Part shown: positions 56,134-64,000 of the stretch, piece after piece | Layout: the number at the start of each line of letters is the position of its first letter | Numbering within the stretch: position 1 is the stretch's first letter | Assembly: GCF_030544485.1 (NCBI RefSeq) | Contig: NZ_CP130610.1 | Location: 186,001-250,000 of the forward strand | Reading direction: 5' to 3' | DNA from: Halomonas sp. HAL1 | Lineage (GTDB): Bacteria > Pseudomonadota > Gammaproteobacteria > Pseudomonadales > Halomonadaceae | Length of the DNA: 64,000 bases | Program-made: the position numbers and the translations under genes | The notes under the pieces: model-generated | What the model was told of the DNA's origin: nothing | The model's input: only the letters and a program-made list of their open reading frames with translations | Database searches by the model: none

Positions 56134-57171
56134 CTAGCGTACTACGGGCGGGAGAGGTACCTGGCGCGGCCAGTTGTCGGGTACCAAAAATAGCCGCTCA
56201 TAGCGTTGCTGCTGCGGGTAATACAGCATGACTTGCTGGGGTGAGCGCCAAGCATGCACCTTTTCGAAAATGGCGGGCAACTGTTCTGCCATCGGGCGAA
56301 AGGCGCTGTGAAGGGGCGGCGCTAGCCAGTGGGGTTTTTCCAGCCATGCCATTTCAGGCCTTTCGGTTACACTCGCCGCCAGCGCAGGCCAATCGCGTAA
56401 GTAACACCACGTCCCACGGCGGTGATCGGCTGTCGCGCCTTCGGGCGCTGGCATTGCCGCGTGCCAGGGATAATACAGCACGCCCGGCATTGCCAGTCGC
56501 TGGGTTAGCTGCTCGCCTAACTCCTTACTAGAAACCCCAATGTCTCTTGGCGTCAGCCAATGAGTGAGTGTTTCCAACGCGGGTACCGTTGTGGAAAGCG
56601 GTAATTGATGGCGACGCAAATGGCCACATTTAAGCGCTAGGCTGTCTAACCCGCCGGGGCCAATCCAGCGGCTTTGGCTGGTGGCCGCGCCTGGCCCCTC
56701 GGGCAGCCCCAGGTAGAACTTGATCGCCACTTCCAAATGCACCGGTGCCGGGTTAGCACGCGTTCGGTAGAGCATATCCAGCTCGCCGAGCGTATTGCGC
56801 TTTCGGCTGATACGCACGTTGCGGGCCAGCAGCCGCGTATTCGGTGCGTGGTCTAACAGCGTGTGCCACAGCCGTTCGTGATAATGCCCCATGCGCATCG
56901 CCCGGCTGCCGTTCAATGCGCTCAACGGCGGTCGGCCAAGCTGGCGTAGCCAGGGAAGCAGTGCGCGCTCAAGCCCCAGCTCTTCCATAGTGGGGCGCCC
57001 TGCGCAGGGAATGGGCGGCGGCAGCTCCACAATGTCCGGTGTGGCGATTAGCCAAGCTATATCGCGTAGTACGGGGTCACTTAGCCCTGAATAAAAGGGT
57101 CCTGAATCCAACCGCACCGCTGTGCCAGGTTTCTTCTCATTCACCGCGCCATCACCGCCTTCATTCAGCAC
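56134..57171 (-). CDS. DUF1853 family protein
   Basis: 345 residues. LRDIAWLIATPDIVELP and a central TLGELDMLYRTR...VHLEVAIKFYLGL segment match DUF1853. The D...E-x-K pattern of that segment resembles the PD-(D/E)XK nuclease fold, so a nucleic-acid role is possible. WIGPGGLDSLALKCGHLRRHQL is another conserved block. It is convergent with proB (11-bp gap) and divergent from the dehydrogenase gene. The cellular function is unknown. Confidence 0.88.
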   Translation of the reverse strand: MLNEGGDGAVNEKKPGTAVRLDSGPFYSGLSDPVLRDIAWLIATPDIVELPPPIPCAGRPTMEELGLERALLPWLRQLGRPPLSALNGSRAMRMGHYHERLWHTLLDHAPNTRLLARNVRISRKRNTLGELDMLYRTRANPAPVHLEVAIKFYLGLPEGPGAATSQSRWIGPGGLDSLALKCGHLRRHQLPLSTTVPALETLTHWLTPRDIGVSSKELGEQLTQRLAMPGVLYYPWHAAMPAPEGATADHRRGTWCYLRDWPALAASVTERPEMAWLEKPHWLAPPLHSAFRPMAEQLPAIFEKVHAWRSPQQVMLYYPQQQRYERLFLVPDNWPRQVPLPPVVR

Positions 57172-57295
57172 GAATTTCTCCTCAACTCATTGATTAGCTC
57201 GGCGCTATGGTTTGGCCGCCAGCTGCTACGCTGTAAACACGTTATAACGTTAATCTCTTGAAGTCCTACCCTGGCCAAGGAAAGGAGCGTATTGC

Positions 57296-58666
57296 ATGGG
57301 TAATGCTAAGACGAAAAAGGCTAAGTCGAAAAATCAAACGGCCAAAACGACGAATAGCCAAGTGCCCCAAAAGCAGGCTGAAAAAACGACTCCCCGAACA
57401 CTAACACCAGAAATAGGCGCGGCGCTGTTTGAGGATGCCCGTTCACGCTTGGAAGATGTGTTCAAGGCGCTCGATATTCACGCGGATGCCCAGGCGCGCC
57501 TTATGCAGCCCAGTCTTTCACTGCAGGTGAGTATTCCCGTGCGGATGGACGACGGCAGCTTAAAAGCTTTTCCCGCCTGGCGAGTCCACTATGACACCAG
57601 TTTAGGGCCCGCCAAAGGCGGTGTGCGTTTTCATCCCGATGTTAACCAGCATGAAGTCACTACGCTAAGTTTCTGGATGGCGGTTAAATGCGCGGTGGTT
57701 GGCTTACCTTATGGCGGCGGGAAAGGGGGCATCCAGGTGGATGCCAAGGCGCTCTCTTCACTAGAGCGTGAGCGGCTAGCGCGTGGTTATATTCGTGCCA
57801 TTGCCGACATTATGGGCCCTGACCGGGATATTCCTGCCCCCGATGTGAATACCGATGCCACGGTCATGGGGTGGATGATTGATGAGTATGAGCAAATCGT
57901 GCGGGCTAAAGTGCCCGCGGCCATTACTGGAAAACCATTACCGTTAGGCGGTTCGCCAGGGCGAGTGGCCGCCACGGGGCGAGGCGCGCTAAAAGTGCTC
58001 GATTTGTGGGCCGAGCGTGAAAAGCGACAACCGGAAGAGACCACTGTGGCGGTGCAGGGGTTTGGTAACGCGGCTTACCACTTTGCTCGTTTAGCCAGTG
58101 AACGTGGCTATCGTATCGTCGCGGTATCCGATACCAGTGGTGCTTGCTACCACGCGGATGGACTCGATATTGAGGCTGTTAAACAGGCTAAGTCGAATAG
58201 CGGTAAGGTGACCGACAGCCAAGCAGGGAAAGCGATGACGGGGGATGAGCTGCTGGCGTTGGACGTGAATGTATTAGCGCTGGCGGCGCTTGAAAACCAA
58301 ATTCACTGCGACAATGTGAACGAGGTGAAAGCAGGCGCTATCTTAGAGATCGCCAATGGCCCGCTGACCAGCGATGCCGACCACTCCCTTGCCAAGCGTA
58401 ATGTGCCGGTGCTACCGGATGTGCTCGCCAATACAGGCGGCGTGATCGTCAGTTATTTTGAGTGGCTGCAAAACCGGGCGGGAGAAAAGTGGAGTGAAGC
58501 CCAGGTGAATGAACGCTTGGACGCACTGCTGAGTGAAGAGGCTGGCAAGGTGTTAACGCGCGCAGGTACGGAGGATATCACCTACCGACAAGCTGCCTAT
58601 CGACAGGGCATCGAACGCATTGCGGCTGCTATTATGGCCCGGGGAAACTGTCAGGACTGTCGCTGA
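57296..58666 (+). CDS. Glutamate dehydrogenase (Glu/Leu/Phe/Val family)
   Basis: 456 residues. The catalytic region KGGVRFHPDVNQHEVTTLSF and YGGGKGGIQVDAKALSS is followed by APDVNTDATVMGWMIDEYEQ and the Rossmann motif VAVQGFGNAAYHFARLASER. It interconverts glutamate and 2-oxoglutarate with ammonium. The first 35 residues are an unusual Lys/Thr-rich, probably disordered extension (KTKKAKSKNQTAKTTNSQVP). AAGGAG precedes the ATG. It resembles the catabolic RocG/GdhB type; cofactor preference is not readable. Confidence 0.92.
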   Translation: MGNAKTKKAKSKNQTAKTTNSQVPQKQAEKTTPRTLTPEIGAALFEDARSRLEDVFKALDIHADAQARLMQPSLSLQVSIPVRMDDGSLKAFPAWRVHYDTSLGPAKGGVRFHPDVNQHEVTTLSFWMAVKCAVVGLPYGGGKGGIQVDAKALSSLERERLARGYIRAIADIMGPDRDIPAPDVNTDATVMGWMIDEYEQIVRAKVPAAITGKPLPLGGSPGRVAATGRGALKVLDLWAEREKRQPEETTVAVQGFGNAAYHFARLASERGYRIVAVSDTSGACYHADGLDIEAVKQAKSNSGKVTDSQAGKAMTGDELLALDVNVLALAALENQIHCDNVNEVKAGAILEIANGPLTSDADHSLAKRNVPVLPDVLANTGGVIVSYFEWLQNRAGEKWSEAQVNERLDALLSEEAGKVLTRAGTEDITYRQAAYRQGIERIAAAIMARGNCQDCR

Positions 58667-58686
58667 TTAAAAATGCTTAAAGCGCA

Positions 58687-58710
58687 GCGGGCTCCCCGTA
58701 GGGAGCCCGC
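58687..58710. terminator. Hairpin between the dehydrogenase and PepSY-like genes
   Basis: GCGGGCTCCC and GGGAGCCCGC form a perfect 10-bp stem around CGTA. T-runs are better on the minus-strand side. It probably stops both convergent genes. Confidence 0.75.
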
Positions 58711-58730
58711 AAGGCGATTAGCTAAGACTA

Positions 58731-59207
58731 TTAATCGCGGTCAATTTGGGTAACTTCAGAAGAGCCCTGACGCACACTGATTTCCAGCTCACGGCCATTT
58801 TCACCGCGGCCTTCGATATCGATGATGCCGCTCTTATCAATATCAAGGTCTTCAAACTCAACCATACCTTCCTGGCGGGCAACGTCTAAGGCCTGGCGGA
58901 TATCGTCTTCGCTCATGCCCCAGGCACCGGTAATTAGGCGCTCGCGTTTCTCTTCTAGCGTATCACCGTTATCAAGGGAGAAATCCACATCGGCGTACCA
59001 CTCATCGTCCAGCCAGCCTTCTACTTCTACGCGGCCGCGACCTTTAACGCTAATTTCTTCGTAGTGGCTGAACCCGTAATCATTGGAATGGGTCAATACG
59101 TCATCAATGCGATCCATCGGCAGCGAATCAGCCTGGGCACTGCCTGCCGCTGCGGCAAGTAGCAGAGCAGAGGTCGGGATCAGCAGCATTTTTTTCATGG
59201 TATTCAT
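58731..59207 (-). CDS. Periplasmic PepSY-like protein, acidic
   Basis: 158 residues. A signal peptide (MLLIPTSALLLAAAAGSAQA) is followed by two similar beta-alpha units: MDRIDDVLTHSNDYGFSHYE...VKGRGRVEVEGWLDDEWY and IRQALDVARQEGMVEFEDLD...IEGRGENGRELEISV. Both resemble the PepSY fold. It is strongly acidic. AAGGAA precedes the ATG. It is divergent from a second PepSY-like gene and a two-component system, so it may be their target or sensor partner. This is inference. Confidence 0.8.
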   Translation of the reverse strand: MNTMKKMLLIPTSALLLAAAAGSAQADSLPMDRIDDVLTHSNDYGFSHYEEISVKGRGRVEVEGWLDDEWYADVDFSLDNGDTLEEKRERLITGAWGMSEDDIRQALDVARQEGMVEFEDLDIDKSGIIDIEGRGENGRELEISVRQGSSEVTQIDRD

Positions 59208-59353
59208 AGCAAATTCCTTCTTTACGTATTTAAACGTGAATGAGTGACTGACACTCAGCGAATGCGACAGGGAATTTATACCACCACTATACTTTCCTTA
59301 AGCTGACAAAACTGTTCATCTAGCGTTCATGTTGTCTTTGGCATGCTGGCACT

Positions 59354-59722
59354 ATGAGTAAACTCCTACGTCACTTTATAAAGCCGCTACGCAGCATACC
59401 GCGAAGCGCTCGGCGCAATGTCACTGGCTTGGCCCTGGTGCTATTGCTGGCGGGTAGTGCGGTGGGTGACCAGCCATGGGAATCGTTGCATGGCGAAGTA
59501 GGCCGCGGAGAGATTGTTCCCCTCGAAACCATCTTAGATTGGCTGGAAGCTCACTACATAGGCGACGTGCTGGAGGTTGAAATGGAACGTGAAGGGGGCT
59601 ACGTGGAGTACGAAATCAAATTGCTCGGCCCGCAGGGCCAAGTCGTCGAATTTGAATTCGATGGCCACAATGGCCAGCTGATGTCTATCGAGGGCGTGCG
59701 TATTAATGATATGCGTCGCTAG
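59354..59722 (+). CDS. PepSY domain protein
   Basis: 122 residues. A basic N-terminus (LLRHFIKPLRSIPRSARRN) precedes a hydrophobic segment (VTGLALVLLLAGSAVG), a signal peptide or anchor. The PepSY unit LETILDWLEAHYIGDVLEVE...YVEYEIKLLGPQGQVVEFEF follows. It is 74 bp upstream of the response regulator gene, an arrangement common for PepSY proteins that modulate two-component systems. The function is unknown. Confidence 0.85.
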   Translation: MSKLLRHFIKPLRSIPRSARRNVTGLALVLLLAGSAVGDQPWESLHGEVGRGEIVPLETILDWLEAHYIGDVLEVEMEREGGYVEYEIKLLGPQGQVVEFEFDGHNGQLMSIEGVRINDMRR

Positions 59723-59796
59723 TGCCGTTACGACACGTCTCATTGCCATAGCGTTATTTGTATTCCCAAGCCGTTATCGAAAAGGGTAGTTAGCCA

Positions 59797-60471
59797 ATGA
59801 AGTGTTTGCTGGTAGAGGACGATCAAGCGCTAGCGCGTGAGTTGGGCCAAGCGTTGCGTGATGGTGACTGGCTGGTAGAGCATGCGGCTAACGGCCAGGA
59901 TGCCGATTTTCTAGTACGTACTGAAGCTTACGACACACTGATTTTAGATGTAGGGCTACCCGATGGGGATGGGACTCGCTGGCTGGCGGCGTGGCGCGAA
60001 GACGGTATTGATCTGCCTGTGCTGATTCTAACCGCTCGTGAGCGGTGGGCGGATAAAGCCGCGGGATTTACCGCTGGGGCAGATGACTACGTCACGAAGC
60101 CGTTCGAGCCAGCGGAAGTGCTGTTTCGCTTGCGTGCGCTTGTACGCCGCAGCCACGGTCACGCTCACCCAGTATTAAAAGTGGGCGAACTGAGTTTAGA
60201 CACCCACACTCAGCACGTGACGTTGATAGGGCGCCCGGTCGGCTTAACCGCACAGGAGACGCGCCTGCTGGGCTATTTAATGCACGCGGCACCGCGAGTG
60301 GTGAGTCGTACCGAGCTTTCAGAGCATGTTTACGACCGCGACCATGAACCTGACTCTAACGTGATTGACGTTCAGGTCAGCCGCCTGCGCCGTAAGTTGG
60401 GCAGTTGGCGAATTGCCACTCAGCGGGGCCAGGGTTATCGGCTGTTAGCAGAAGAGCCTGGCAGCGAATGA
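59797..60471 (+). CDS. OmpR/PhoP-family response regulator
   Basis: 224 residues. The receiver (about 1-115) has phospho-acceptor D51 (DTLILDVGLPDGDG), acidic residues E7 D8 D9 and K in YVTKPFEP. The C-terminal winged helix (about 125-220) ends with the recognition region SNVIDVQVSRLRRKLG. Sequence is closest to QseB/PhoP-type regulators. It overlaps the kinase gene by 4 nt. Confidence 0.93.
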   Translation: MKCLLVEDDQALARELGQALRDGDWLVEHAANGQDADFLVRTEAYDTLILDVGLPDGDGTRWLAAWREDGIDLPVLILTARERWADKAAGFTAGADDYVTKPFEPAEVLFRLRALVRRSHGHAHPVLKVGELSLDTHTQHVTLIGRPVGLTAQETRLLGYLMHAAPRVVSRTELSEHVYDRDHEPDSNVIDVQVSRLRRKLGSWRIATQRGQGYRLLAEEPGSE

Positions 60472-61835
60472 GTCAAGCCAAAACGGCTTGGCGGGGTCGT
60501 TGGGCGCGGCGTTCCATCAGCCTGCGGCTATTGCTGGCCGTATTAGTGATGGTGGGGCTGGCCCTGCCTATCGCTGGCACGCTACTTTCTCACCATTACC
60601 ATACCTCGGCCACTCAGGCCTTTGATGATCGTCTTGGTGCGACGCTTAATGTCATCATGGCGGGCGTGACTTATGACCGTTTAGCGCAGCAGCTTGTCCA
60701 CGACCGGGCGCTGGGCGACCCGCGTTTTGAGAATGTCTACTCCGGCTGGTACTGGCAAATCACCGATGGCGGGCAACATACCCTGGCCTCTCGCTCACTA
60801 TGGGATCAACGCCTGCCAGTGGTGGAGAATGAAAACCTCAGTGCGCGCTCATTAATCGGCCCGCGGGGGCAATCGCTGCGCGTGGTGGAGCGCGATATCT
60901 ACCTGGCCCCGTTAGAGGAACCGCTACATATTAGCGTGGCCGCCCGAGACGATGTGCTCACCAACGATATCCGTGAATTCCAATATCTGTTGTGGGGCGG
61001 GTTAATCGGCTTGGGCGTGTTGCTACTCGGCGTGTTAGCACTGCAAGTTCGCTGGGGGTTAGCGCCGCTGCGCCGCATGCACGCCAATCTTCATGATGTG
61101 GAACAGGGCCGCAGCGAACAGTTAGATACCCGCTTGCCGGAAGAGTTAGCGACACTGGCGGCCTCAATGAACGCGGTGTTGGCACGCGATCAGCGCTTAA
61201 TCGAGCGCGGACGCCATACCGCGGGCAATCTTGCCCATGCGTTGAAAACACCACTGAGTGTGATGCGCCTGCAGCTTCGCCAGCTTCCAGAAGCGAACCG
61301 TGCCGCCTGGGCGGTAGAGTTGGAACGCTTGGATAGCGCGGTACGTCATCACTTGGCCCGAGCCTCCGCGGCGGGTGAAGGCGTGCGCTTTGCACCTATT
61401 GATCTACACCCTACGCTAACACCGCTACTTAATGGACTCTCCAGGCTTGCCCAGCGGCGCGGCATTGTGCTGCGCCAAACCTGGGGCCAGAAAATCAGAG
61501 TGCACATGGATGAGCAAGATATCCAAGAGCTGGTGGGTAACTTGATGGATAATGCGCTGCGCTGGGCGCATAGCGAGGTGCAGCTTAACGTGAAAATTGA
61601 CGGTCAGAAGTTGATTTTAACCGTTAGCGATAACGGCCCTGGCATGTCGGAGGCAGAGTGCCAGCAGGCGGTTCAGCGTGGTCAACGGTTAGATGAGCAC
61701 CGCTCTGGCAGTGGCCTGGGGCTGGCCATTGTGACCGATCTTGTCGCCCTGTATAGCGGCCAAATGCATCTTACTCGCGCCAGCACCGGCGGGTTAGAGG
61801 TAGTCGTCGAGCTGCCTGTGGTGGCGCATGGATAA
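60468..61835 (+). CDS. Membrane sensor histidine kinase
   Basis: 455 residues from the ATG in the ATGA overlap; the longer frame from 60405 is rejected. Two membrane helices (about 19-41 and 165-187) flank a periplasmic sensor domain of about 125 residues. HAMP-like linker, then the phospho-histidine in LAHALKTPLSVMRL, N-box LMDNALRWA, G1 DNGPGM and G2 GSGLGLAIV. It is the partner of the preceding regulator and resembles PhoQ/QseC-like kinases. The likely signals are cations or envelope state, by family analogy only. Confidence 0.92.
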   Translation: MSQAKTAWRGRWARRSISLRLLLAVLVMVGLALPIAGTLLSHHYHTSATQAFDDRLGATLNVIMAGVTYDRLAQQLVHDRALGDPRFENVYSGWYWQITDGGQHTLASRSLWDQRLPVVENENLSARSLIGPRGQSLRVVERDIYLAPLEEPLHISVAARDDVLTNDIREFQYLLWGGLIGLGVLLLGVLALQVRWGLAPLRRMHANLHDVEQGRSEQLDTRLPEELATLAASMNAVLARDQRLIERGRHTAGNLAHALKTPLSVMRLQLRQLPEANRAAWAVELERLDSAVRHHLARASAAGEGVRFAPIDLHPTLTPLLNGLSRLAQRRGIVLRQTWGQKIRVHMDEQDIQELVGNLMDNALRWAHSEVQLNVKIDGQKLILTVSDNGPGMSEAECQQAVQRGQRLDEHRSGSGLGLAIVTDLVALYSGQMHLTRASTGGLEVVVELPVVAHG

Positions 61836-61850
61836 CGGAGACTTCATTGG

Positions 61851-63770
61851 ATGAATGGCACTGATACGCTGCCCGATATATTAGCCGGCCCCTTATTAAG
61901 ACGCATCAGCACGACTCGGCTGGTACTTTGGATGGTCGCCACTCGGCGATTAAATATGACGCTAATACTGCGGCCTGGGCAGAGTAATGCCGCGTCGATT
62001 GGTTTGGCGCATCACCAGCAGTGCATTCCTATCGGCCAGCGCGCCTTTATCTATCTAATTGATATTGAGCTGGAGTCACCGCTGTCCTGCGATGAGCGCA
62101 TCGAGTATGACCTGCAAGTTGAAACGGCAACGGGTAATTGGCGCTCATTGCCCGAGTGGGCGCCATGGCTATGTTATGACGGCGCCGCTTATCCCGCCTT
62201 TGTGATTGCCTCGCGGCATCACCGGCTTATGCATGGTTCCTGCCGCAAACCCCATCACGACAGTGACGATGGTTTGGTGCGCGCCGATAACTGGCTCGCC
62301 GAGCAGCAAGGCGCCCCAGCCGAGTGGCCCGCTTGGCTGCTGATGACCGGTGATCAAATTTATGCTGACGATGTTGCCGGCCCGATGCTGCGCGCCGTGC
62401 ATGCGCTCATAGAGCGGCTGGGGCTGGTGGATGAGTGGCTGGAAGGCGCCACGGTGGACGATAGCCAAGCCCTCTACGACTCGCCCGATAGTTACTATCA
62501 GCGCGCTGAGTTGCTGCCGGATGTGACCAAGAATGTGGCGCTACGCAAGCGCTTTTTTAGCGGCGTCAAGAAGCCGGTCTTTACGTCGGCGAATGCGCAG
62601 AACCATTTAATGACACTGGCTGAAATGCTCGCCATGTACTGCCTGGTATGGTCCCCCGAGCCCTGGCGAGTGATGACGTTCGACGCGCCTGCTTTAGATC
62701 AAAAAAATGCCGAGCTATATCGTCAGGAGCAAGCGGTGATAGACAGCTTCGTGGCTGGTCTGCCGCAGTGCGCGCGGTTAATGGCGCACTTACCCAGCCT
62801 GATGATCTTCGATGACCACGATGTGACCGATGACTGGAACCTTTCCGCTGACTGGGAGCTCGCCGCTTACGGCCATCCGTTCTCGAAGCGCATTATCGGT
62901 AACGCCCTGGTGGCTTATTTGCTCTGTCAGGCCTGGGGGAATGACCCTGATAAGCTCAATCCACTAACCCATCACGCCTCGACGCTGCTGGGTGATGGCA
63001 GCCAGCCGCTGGTATGCGCCGAGCAAGATGGTTTCATTGAGCGGCTACTGCGTTTTCAGGGCTGGGAGTTTCAGGTGCCGGGTACACCTACCTTAATCGT
63101 GCTGGATACCCGAACCCGCCGTTGGCGCAGCGAGCGCAATCTTAATCACCCTTCTGGCTTGATGGATTGGGAAGCGCTGATGGAGATGCAACAAGCGCTA
63201 ATGGGGGCCAAAAGCGCGGTGATCATTTCGCCCGCGCCCATGTTTGGCGTCAAATTGATTGAGAGTATTCAAAGAATCTTTACCGCGGTGGGTAAGCCGT
63301 TGGTGGTCGATGCTGAGAACTGGATGGCCCATCGCGGGGCGGCCAATACGCTGCTGCAAATATGGCAACACTCCAAAACCCCCGGCAACTACGTGATCTT
63401 GTCGGGCGATGTGCACTACTCGTTTGTCTACGACATCGTGGTCCGTCATCAGCGGCGCTCCCCCCATCTCTGGCAAATCACGTCGAGTGGGATTAAAAAC
63501 ACTTTTCCGACCACTCTGCTCAATACCTTTGATCGCTTGAACCGCTGGTTATATGCGCCGTTGTCGCCACTCAACTGGTTTACCAAGCGTCGCAAACTGA
63601 GTGTTCACCCCCGAGACCCGGACCGCGCCAGCGCGGGCGAGCGGCTCTGGAACGCCAGCGGCATTGGCTTGGTAACGCTGGACGAAAAAGGGCACCCGAT
63701 TGATATTCGCCAGCTGGATGCTGATGGCTGCGATGTGGTCTTTCCGCCGCCTGAAAAGCCTCTTAAATAA
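61851..63770 (+). CDS. PhoD-like metallophosphatase
   Basis: 639 residues. Metal-binding features of the PhoD family appear in order: HGSCRKPHHD, LLMTGDQIYADDVAG, MIFDDHDVTDDWNLSAD and VILSGDVHYSFVYD. No signal peptide is seen, so unlike secreted PhoD it is probably cytoplasmic; the long N-terminal beta domain of about 120 residues is retained. It likely hydrolyses phosphate mono- or diesters. It lies 15 bp after the kinase gene and may be co-transcribed. Confidence 0.9.
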   Translation: MNGTDTLPDILAGPLLRRISTTRLVLWMVATRRLNMTLILRPGQSNAASIGLAHHQQCIPIGQRAFIYLIDIELESPLSCDERIEYDLQVETATGNWRSLPEWAPWLCYDGAAYPAFVIASRHHRLMHGSCRKPHHDSDDGLVRADNWLAEQQGAPAEWPAWLLMTGDQIYADDVAGPMLRAVHALIERLGLVDEWLEGATVDDSQALYDSPDSYYQRAELLPDVTKNVALRKRFFSGVKKPVFTSANAQNHLMTLAEMLAMYCLVWSPEPWRVMTFDAPALDQKNAELYRQEQAVIDSFVAGLPQCARLMAHLPSLMIFDDHDVTDDWNLSADWELAAYGHPFSKRIIGNALVAYLLCQAWGNDPDKLNPLTHHASTLLGDGSQPLVCAEQDGFIERLLRFQGWEFQVPGTPTLIVLDTRTRRWRSERNLNHPSGLMDWEALMEMQQALMGAKSAVIISPAPMFGVKLIESIQRIFTAVGKPLVVDAENWMAHRGAANTLLQIWQHSKTPGNYVILSGDVHYSFVYDIVVRHQRRSPHLWQITSSGIKNTFPTTLLNTFDRLNRWLYAPLSPLNWFTKRRKLSVHPRDPDRASAGERLWNASGIGLVTLDEKGHPIDIRQLDADGCDVVFPPPEKPLK

Positions 63771-63948
63771 ATAACATCTGTCGTTAAAAGTGGTTGGGTG
63801 TTCACTGCCTGAGTCGCCATTTGTCATGAGAGCGTCACGAAAAAGACGCATGCTTACAGCCTACCAATCACCGCTAAGGAAGGCTGCACATCAGTGCCCG
63901 GCTGCCTTGTGAAGGTAAACGGGGGCTGATGAATAGGACAGTAGGCAA

Positions 63949-64000
63949 ATGACCGCACAAGAAGCGCAGTGGCTTAACCAAATTATTGCGACCGAAGAGC
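63949..64000 (+). CDS. Start of a gene running off the window
   Basis: An ATG at 63949 opens MTAQEAQWLNQIIATEE without a stop before the edge. AGTAGG lies a few bases upstream. Seventeen codons are too few to identify a family, and the call is tentative. Confidence 0.45.
   Translation, partial: MTAQEAQWLNQIIATEE

Overview
The window reads as the chromosome of a moderately halophilic gammaproteobacterium, most likely Halomonadaceae (Halomonas or Vreelandella). This is inferred from gene content, gene order and protein resemblance; no marker gene was compared. Most of it is ordinary core and transport genes. The accessory parts are a large type I-E CRISPR-Cas locus and one insertion sequence.

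Layout. 1-7412: the end of a type I-E cas operon (cas7e tail, cas5e, cas6e, cas1, cas2), an AT-rich leader and a CRISPR array of 72 near-identical 29-nt repeats plus one decayed terminal repeat. 7581-10790: an unknown small protein, a secreted esterase, a membrane acyltransferase and a glycosyltransferase-like protein. 10791-16109: a nitrogen-control block, glnA - DUF4124 gene - ntrB - ntrC, with paired NtrC-type boxes and sigma-54 promoters before both glnA and ntrBC. 16218-18061: small genes (DUF6435, hydrolase, entericidin-like lipoprotein, one-helix membrane protein) and, between them, a probable CsrA-sequestering small RNA. 18065-22622: glutamate symporter, PAP2 phosphatase, GT4 glycosyltransferase and a porin. 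22758-26485: a phnD-phnC-phnE transporter operon whose phnE is split by an IS630-family element at a TA dinucleotide.

26745-29426: a DUF305 protein and an ECF42-type sigma factor with its DGPF/YCII partner and a DUF1428 gene. 29502-33848: the ugpBAEC glycerol-3-phosphate importer behind a four-half-site Pho box. 33955-37946: argE, ychJ, a GIY-YIG protein and an acetylpolyamine amidohydrolase. 38177-45256: a peptide ABC importer operon ending in an M14 peptidase. 45298-49280: a FAN1-like VRR-NUC nuclease coupled to an XPD/DinG-type helicase. 49302-51300: TSUP and MFS transporters. 51487-56122: tRNA-Pro(CGG), ispB, rplU-rpmA, obgE, proB. 56134-64000: DUF1853, glutamate dehydrogenase, two PepSY-like proteins with a two-component system, a PhoD-like phosphatase and the first bases of a further gene.

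How the genes work together. Nitrogen assimilation (glnA, ntrBC, with a glutamate dehydrogenase elsewhere), phosphate scavenging (ugp, phn, PhoD-like) and peptide or amino-acid import dominate. The most informative signals are in non-coding DNA: the candidate Csr RNA, duplicated NtrC enhancers, the Pho box, the ECF42-type promoter, intercistronic hairpins after binding-protein genes, and small irregularities in the CRISPR array that record how individual spacers were acquired.
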